From: Deltaproteobacteria bacterium CG_4_8_14_3_um_filter_43_13
GTDB lineage: Bacteria > Desulfobacterota > UBA8473
Assembly: GCA_002782605.1 (NCBI GenBank)
Contig: PFIF01000269.1
Location: forward strand, 450 to 10,600
Direction: 5' to 3'
DNA: 10,151 bases
The notes under the pieces were generated by a model. It searched no databases. It was not told the DNA's origin and saw only the letters and a program-made list of their open reading frames with translations. Both the position numbers and the translations under genes were made by a program. Positions 6,372 to 10,151 of this stretch are shown one piece after another (position 1 is the first letter of the stretch; each line of letters begins with the position of its first letter).

Positions 6372-6812
6372 CTATTTCTCACTCAGCCAGAAATCATTGT
6401 TTTCCACCGGATCGTAGTATCTCCGCATACCATTGACTATCACTGTGGGAGCGTATGTCATTTCATCTCTCTCATGTATCAACCTATCCGCAATCATAAC
6501 AAAACCCAGGAAAGGCCCGTGTTTTTTTAGAGCCTGTATACCGTACTCTGAGCAGCTAGGATACATAGGGCAGCGGTCACCGTCCACAGGAGATATCACA
6601 TTCTGAAAAAACTTAATCCCTTTTATAAATGCCATGTTAAGTATAGATTGATCCCCTACCCTCTCCCTAATAGCCTTATTTCTTGAGGCTTCTTCCATAA
6701 AAGATTCCTCTCTCCATGGTTCATTGAAAGGATACTCTCCAGCAAATGCAGATAGGTTTCCGTACATAGGGATTAAAAAAAAGAGGGAGATAAATACAAT
6801 TAATCTGTTCAT
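6372..6812 (-). CDS. Exported YidD-domain protein
   Basis: Protein of 146 residues with a signal peptide (N-terminal MNRLIVFISLFFLIPMYG, likely cleavage after SAFA at 24) and a YidD domain at about 61-118. Diagnostic YidD features: FFQNVISPVDGDRCPMYPSC at 68-87 with SEY after it, then ALKKHG, then a RLIHER helix end, and a late DPVE (134-137) matching the family's terminal DPV. Canonical YidD is about 70-90 residues, cytoplasmic, and helps membrane protein insertion beside YidC. This one is longer, appears exported, and keeps two family cysteines (81 and 87) but has His/Glu where a third Cys (the RCHP motif) is usual. Its job is therefore probably not classical YidD function. It lies 10 bp after the TPR gene, suggesting the two act together in the envelope. 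Function is unproven. Confidence 0.85.
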   Translation of the reverse strand: MNRLIVFISLFFLIPMYGNLSAFAGEYPFNEPWREESFMEEASRNKAIRERVGDQSILNMAFIKGIKFFQNVISPVDGDRCPMYPSCSEYGIQALKKHGPFLGFVMIADRLIHERDEMTYAPTVIVNGMRRYYDPVENNDFWLSEK

Positions 6813-6822
6813 AAGAATCTAT

Positions 6823-7779
6823 TTAAAAATAAAAATTGAATGCCAGATAGTATGATTTATCTACAGGATTAATTCCAAGGGAAATGCCCCTTTTTTCCTT
6901 TAGACTCTTGATATACCCATCCTTCAAGCGTTTATTGTATTTATGAGTACTGTTTACAGCGCTATATATGTTTCCGAAATACCAGCCCAGTTCGAAGAAT
7001 GCCAAAATCCCTGCCACAGCATAATTTTTATTATTGTACGATTCTACAGCACCCCAGATAAAAGCCCCGTTTAATGAAAAAGCAGTTATGCCGTCTTTTT
7101 CCCGTCCGGTGTAAAAATGACCACTCCCTGGAAGAATGGCAGCAAGGGTCCCTGCTAAAGCCGGCGATTTTAGAGGAAGTTTATCCATCTCTCCTAAGCC
7201 AGAGGCAAAGTTTTCAGCAAAATGGTAGAGATTACTTTCCTTCCCTATCCCCCTGAAACTACCCAAAGCCTCCAGCCATTTCTCTTCCTCTACATAGCTC
7301 ATTGCTATCTGCAATATGGCGTCGTCTATAAGTTCACTGGCAGTAAAAGAATCTATAATCTTTTTGAATTGTTTCCTGGAAGATGAGTAATCCTTTTTGT
7401 AAAAATAAACCATTCCACCAAGATAATAAGATCTATCAGTTAACTTGCCCTCAGGAAACTCTTCTCTCAACCTTTCAAAGGCATGAATAGCATCTTCCCA
7501 CCTTTTCCCTTTGAAATATGCCTCTCCTATCTTGAAATATACCATCTCCAGGAGACTGCTTTCAGGGAAAAAATAGATAAACCTCTTATACTCTGTAATT
7601 GCCCTGAAATAATCCCCTTCATTAAAGAACTGCCCGGCAAGGTTAAACTGAGAGGTTTCATCTATTATTAAGGCTTTATTATGGGTTTCTGGTTTTAATT
7701 CTTCTGCTAAAACAGAGCAACTAAAAAAAAGTGAGGAGATTATGAATAAACGTATAAAATAGGCAAAAGACCCTCGCAC
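6823..7779 (-). CDS. Exported TPR-repeat protein with hydrophobic C-terminal region
   Basis: Protein of 318 residues. The signal peptide (residues 1-25) has a hydrophobic core and an SVLA-EE cleavage site; a Cys at 21 follows LFFS, which is a poor lipobox, so type I cleavage is preferred. Three to four TPR-like helical repeats follow: roughly 45-78 (FNLAGQFFNEGDYFRAITEY), 80-110 (YFKIGEAYFKGKRWEDAIHA), 117-146 and 155-178. They resemble the YbgF/BamD-type scaffolds of the envelope. The C-terminal part (206-285) changes character, with small-residue and aromatic hydrophobic stretches containing LPGSGHFYTGREKDGITAF. The chain ends in NFYF, a terminal Phe as seen in outer-membrane proteins. The start is GTG at 7779, 2 bp after the iorB stop, with AAGG upstream. 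Function unknown; scaffold in the cell envelope is inferred. Confidence 0.8.
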   Translation of the reverse strand: MRGSFAYFIRLFIISSLFFSCSVLAEELKPETHNKALIIDETSQFNLAGQFFNEGDYFRAITEYKRFIYFFPESSLLEMVYFKIGEAYFKGKRWEDAIHAFERLREEFPEGKLTDRSYYLGGMVYFYKKDYSSSRKQFKKIIDSFTASELIDDAILQIAMSYVEEEKWLEALGSFRGIGKESNLYHFAENFASGLGEMDKLPLKSPALAGTLAAILPGSGHFYTGREKDGITAFSLNGAFIWGAVESYNNKNYAVAGILAFFELGWYFGNIYSAVNSTHKYNKRLKDGYIKSLKEKRGISLGINPVDKSYYLAFNFYF

Positions 7780-7781
7780 CT

Positions 7782-8363
7782 CTAACCTTCTTTTCTACCC
7801 AGTCGAAAGGCCTCAATATTAATATCAATCAGTTTTTCAGGAAATACCTTTGATATGGCATCTATCCAGAAATTCTCCTCCACTTTGATATACCTTGATA
7901 ATACTCCCAGAAGTACAATATTTGCTGTTCTGGAATTGCCTATCTTTAGTGCCAAATCCAGTCCATTCACCAGATGAAGATTTGGGAATCTCTTTTTAAT
8001 GGTTTGCGGCACATCTCTGGGGTATTCATCAATGCCTAAAGACACCGATGGGGGATTAACATTATGGTTGTTCAGGATAACCATTGCATCTGGTTTTAAG
8101 AAACCAAAGTATCTAAGGGCTTCTAACTGTTCAAAGGCAAACAGGATATCTACTTCCCCCTCTTTGATAACAGGAGAATAAACCTTTTTACCAAACCTTA
8201 TATGAGTATTAACACTCCCTCCCCGTTGAGACATTCCATGAACTTCGCTCTTTTTTACATCGTATCCAGCATTCATAAGGGCGTAGGTTAAAATTTCACT
8301 GGCCAGAATAATCCCCTGCCCCCCTACCCCCACCGCCAGAATATTTGTGTTACTATCAGGCAT
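7782..8363 (-). CDS. iorB: IorB, indolepyruvate ferredoxin oxidoreductase beta subunit
   Basis: Small subunit of the cytoplasmic, oxygen-sensitive enzyme that converts indole- or other arylpyruvates plus CoA to arylacetyl-CoA and CO2, reducing ferredoxin. It has 193 residues, the normal length, and is a single POR-gamma type domain. Motifs: NILAVGVGGQGIILASEIL at 7-25 and KKSEVHGMSQRGGSV at 37-51, both invariant in this subunit. VNTHIRFGKKVYSP and FAFEQLEALRY follow, and NIVLLGVLS near 148-156. The reading frame is intact. The ATG at 8363 overlaps the iorA stop by 8 bp (ATGCCTGA), showing translational coupling with iorA. No cofactor-binding Cys cluster is expected in this subunit and none is seen. 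Because iorA is damaged upstream, this subunit may have no working partner from this locus. Confidence 0.93.
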   Translation of the reverse strand: MPDSNTNILAVGVGGQGIILASEILTYALMNAGYDVKKSEVHGMSQRGGSVNTHIRFGKKVYSPVIKEGEVDILFAFEQLEALRYFGFLKPDAMVILNNHNVNPPSVSLGIDEYPRDVPQTIKKRFPNLHLVNGLDLALKIGNSRTANIVLLGVLSRYIKVEENFWIDAISKVFPEKLIDINIEAFRLGRKEG

Positions 8364-8802
8364 TTATCTCTCCAATCGCTTCAAATTTACATAACTGCTG
8401 ACAAAGTCCACAACCATTACAAAGCATACTGTCGATAATTGCAATTCCTTTTCTCTTTTTATTATCCGAAGTTAGCTTATCTGTATTAGAAACATCTTTA
8501 ATATTTTTCCATTCTATTGCAGGACAACCCAATTTGATACAGGCTTTACACCCATTGCATTTCTCGTTAAAAACCATGAAAGGTTTTGAAGGCTTTATGC
8601 GCTGGCTCTTCAACAAGACACAGGGCGCCTGCGAGATGATTACCGATGGTTCTTTTCGAAAAATCTCCTCTTTTACCGTCTCTTCTACACTCGTAAGGTC
8701 AAAAGGATCAACGGTTCGGACATGTTCAACCCCTAATCCCTTGCAGAGTTCGATCAAATCTACCTTTTTAGCTGTCTCCCCTTTAAGGGTCAGTCCGGTC
8801 TC
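8356..8802 (-). CDS. iorA: IorA, 3' fragment with ferredoxin domain (after frameshift)
   Basis: The last 148 codons of the IorA large subunit in a new frame. Reading back from the stop at 8356, the conserved sequence continues through a TTG at 8757 up to about 8802 as ETGLTLKGETAKKVDLIELC, matching the stretch that normally follows the TPP domain, then VRTVDPFDL. The end is a 2[4Fe-4S] ferredoxin domain with CNGCKACIKLGCP (C-x2-C-x2-C-x4-C-P) and CNGCGLCQQLC (C-x2-C-x2-C-x3-C). All eight cysteines needed to carry electrons out to ferredoxin are present. There is no credible ribosome site for separate expression. One missing base in the CCC run at 8802-8804 accounts for the frame change. It overlaps iorB by 8 bp. 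Confidence 0.88.
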   Translation of the reverse strand, partial: ETGLTLKGETAKKVDLIELCKGLGVEHVRTVDPFDLTSVEETVKEEIFRKEPSVIISQAPCVLLKSQRIKPSKPFMVFNEKCNGCKACIKLGCPAIEWKNIKDVSNTDKLTSDNKKRKGIAIIDSMLCNGCGLCQQLCKFEAIGEINA

Positions 8803-10086
8803 CCTGGATGCTCCTGTCTCCCAGTCATAGCAGTAGTCTGGTTGTCAAGGATAACTACTGTAGAGGAACCCCTGTTGTAGACTATGTCCAATAGACTCGT
8901 TATCCCTGAATGCAAGAATGTAGAGTCTCCTATTACAGCGATAACCTTGCCTATTGCTTCATCTCCCAATGCCTTATCTAACCCCATGGCATGTCCAATA
9001 CTCCCACCCATAGATACGCATGTGTCAATAGCAGACAACGGGGGTAAAAACCCAAGAGTATAGCATCCAATATCCCCGGCAACAAAGAGCTTTAATTTAT
9101 TAAATACATAAAAGATCCCCCTGTAACCACATCCGGGACACATATTGGGAGGTCTTGGCGGAAGCTTTAGTGAAACATCTTCTTTTATATGCTGCTTAGA
9201 AGAAGGAGAGATGGCATTTTCCACAATTGAGGGATTAAACTCTCCACATATGGGAAATATATCCTTGCCTGCAATCTTTATCCCCATCGCCTTGATTTGT
9301 TCTTCTATGTATAGATCCAACTCCTCAACGACGTAGAGTCTCTCTACCTTGCTGGCAAATTCTTTGATTAGCTTTTCTGGCAATGGGTATATGAGCCCCA
9401 GTTTCAGATAAGAATAATCAGGGAATACCTCTTTGGCATACTGATACGATACTCCACTTGTAATAATTCCAAAATTAGCATTATTGATCTCAACCTTGTT
9501 CTCTGAAAATTCATCAGCGAAGGCCTTCAGTTGCCCCAGCCGTTCTTCAACAATAGGATGTCTTCTTCGTGCATTTGCAGGCAGCATTACTAACTTTGCA
9601 GGATTCTTTACTAACTCTAGTGGTATAGGTGACCTTTTGGGTTCATGAAGCTCAACAATTGATTTTGAGTGGGAGATTCGGGTAGTTGTCCTGAGAAATA
9701 CCGGAGTATCATACTTCTCACTTATCTCAAATGCTATCTTCACGAATTCTTTGGCTTCCTGGCTGTCACTGGGCTCAAGCATCGGGATCTTCGCAAATTT
9801 AGCGTAGTTCCTATTGTCCTGTTCATTCTGCGAGCTATGCAGTTCTGGATCATCGGCAGTGATAATCACCAGTCCACCCTTAACGCCTGTATAGGAAAGG
9901 GTAAAAAGGGGATCGGCAGCTACATTTATGCCAACGTGCTTCATTGCTACAAGCACCCTGGCACCTCCAAAACTGGCTCCGGCTGCAACATCCAAAGCCA
10001 CCTTTTCATTGGGTGACCATTCAGCATAAACACCTTCATATTTTGCTATATTTTCCAGAATCTCAGTGCTTGGAGTTCCAGGAATT
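8790..10086 (-). CDS. iorA: IorA, indolepyruvate ferredoxin oxidoreductase alpha subunit, 5'-truncated and frameshifted
   Basis: Large, TPP-binding subunit of arylpyruvate:ferredoxin oxidoreductase. IorA sequence starts at about 10086 with PGTPSTEI, where intact homologues have about 20-25 more residues ending GYPGTPSTE; upstream is insertion-sequence DNA. Then come YAEWSPNEKVALDVAAGASF (pyrimidine-domain Glu and NEK motif), KHVGINVAADPLF and a PELHSSQNEQDNR stretch. The TPP domain has CPGCGYRG, GDIGCYTLG, the SMGGSIGHAMG loop and GDSTFLHSG ending at LDN (the GDG-N type Mg-TPP motif). The frame leaves homology after TAMTGRQEHPG and stops at 8790 as RPD; the rest continues in another frame. 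Together about 576 residues of a normal 600-640 survive. As it stands the gene is unlikely to make active enzyme, unless the single-base loss is a sequence error and the 5' end is an assembly join. Confidence 0.9.
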
Positions 10087-10145
10087 GGTTGTGATAACCG
10101 AAAATTGACCAGAAGAAGGGGGTAGTGATAACCCAAAATTGACCA
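10087..10145 (+). repeat. Pair of 25-bp direct repeats at the insertion-sequence end
   Basis: Copy 1 spans 10087-10111 and copy 2 spans 10121-10145, separated by 9 bases (GAAGAAGGG). They differ at two positions: T/A at the fourth base and G/C at the fourteenth. The shared central part is GTGATAACC followed by G or C and AAAATTGACCA. On the minus strand each begins TGGTCAATTTT. They are likely transposase binding sites (inference). Confidence 0.8.
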
Positions 10146-10151
10146 CCCTGA
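10087..10151. mobile_element. Terminal part of an insertion sequence, probably IS21-like, abutting iorA
   Basis: The last 65 bases do not belong to iorA. They hold two direct copies of a 25-bp sequence (10087-10111 and 10121-10145, 23 of 25 identical, period 34), with the shared core AAAATTGACCA at 10101-10111 and 10135-10145. Multiple repeats of a TTGACC-type motif near the tip are a known property of IS21-family ends, where the transposase binds. The tip is probably a TG at 10090-10091 or a few bases away; the outer end is beyond the window. The transposase genes are not visible. The family assignment is from memory of end sequences and is moderate. Insertion removes or displaces the iorA 5' end and promoter. 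The window may stop here because the contig breaks in a multicopy repeat. Confidence 0.65.

Overview
The window reads as part of an anaerobic, amino-acid-using bacterium. All genes lie on the minus strand, so transcription runs from high to low coordinates. Base composition is moderate and fairly AT-leaning. The combination of ferredoxin-dependent indolepyruvate oxidoreductase (IorAB), a PaaK-type aryl-CoA ligase, a tandem-ACT protein and a branched-chain/aromatic amino acid ABC transporter suggests a strict anaerobe such as a Desulfobacterota (former Deltaproteobacteria) relative. This taxonomic guess is inference; the window has no rRNA or other marker gene.

Layout in transcription order: (1) 10151-10087, the end of an insertion sequence, probably IS21-like, with two 25-bp terminal repeats; (2) 10086-8356, iorA, cut at its 5' end by the IS and frameshifted at 8802-8804; (3) 8363-7782, iorB, overlapping iorA by 8 bp; (4) 7779-6823, an exported TPR protein; (5) 6812-6372, an exported YidD-domain protein; (6) 6348-5047, phenylacetate-CoA ligase (paaK); (7) 5024-4593, a two-ACT-domain protein; (8) 4592-4348, a 245-bp gap with an inverted heptad-repeat element; (9) 4347-3172, livK; (10) 3171-2960, a gap with a weaker heptad element, an intrinsic terminator and the livH ribosome site; (11) 2959-2065, livH, frameshifted at 2332-2334; (12) 2050-1106, livM; (13) 1105-945, a gap holding a third heptad/palindrome element; (14) 944-180, livG; (15) 176-1, the 5' part of livF, cut by the window edge.

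How it fits together (inference from families and order): LivKHMGF imports a branched-chain or aromatic amino acid. A transaminase encoded elsewhere would give the aryl- or indolepyruvate. IorAB oxidatively decarboxylates this to the arylacetyl-CoA and reduces ferredoxin. PaaK links arylacetate and arylacetyl-CoA, and the ACT protein may sense the amino acid. The TPR/YidD pair looks like an envelope module sitting inside this operon.

Most notable: all three gaps in the liv part carry inverted arrays of 7-bp units, each with a different unit sequence. A terminator stands directly between livK and the livH ribosome site. iorA and livH each carry a one-base frameshift in a short homopolymer, which means gene decay or sequence error. 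Nothing here is a clear new defence or mobile system; the heptad elements are the best candidate for something not well described.
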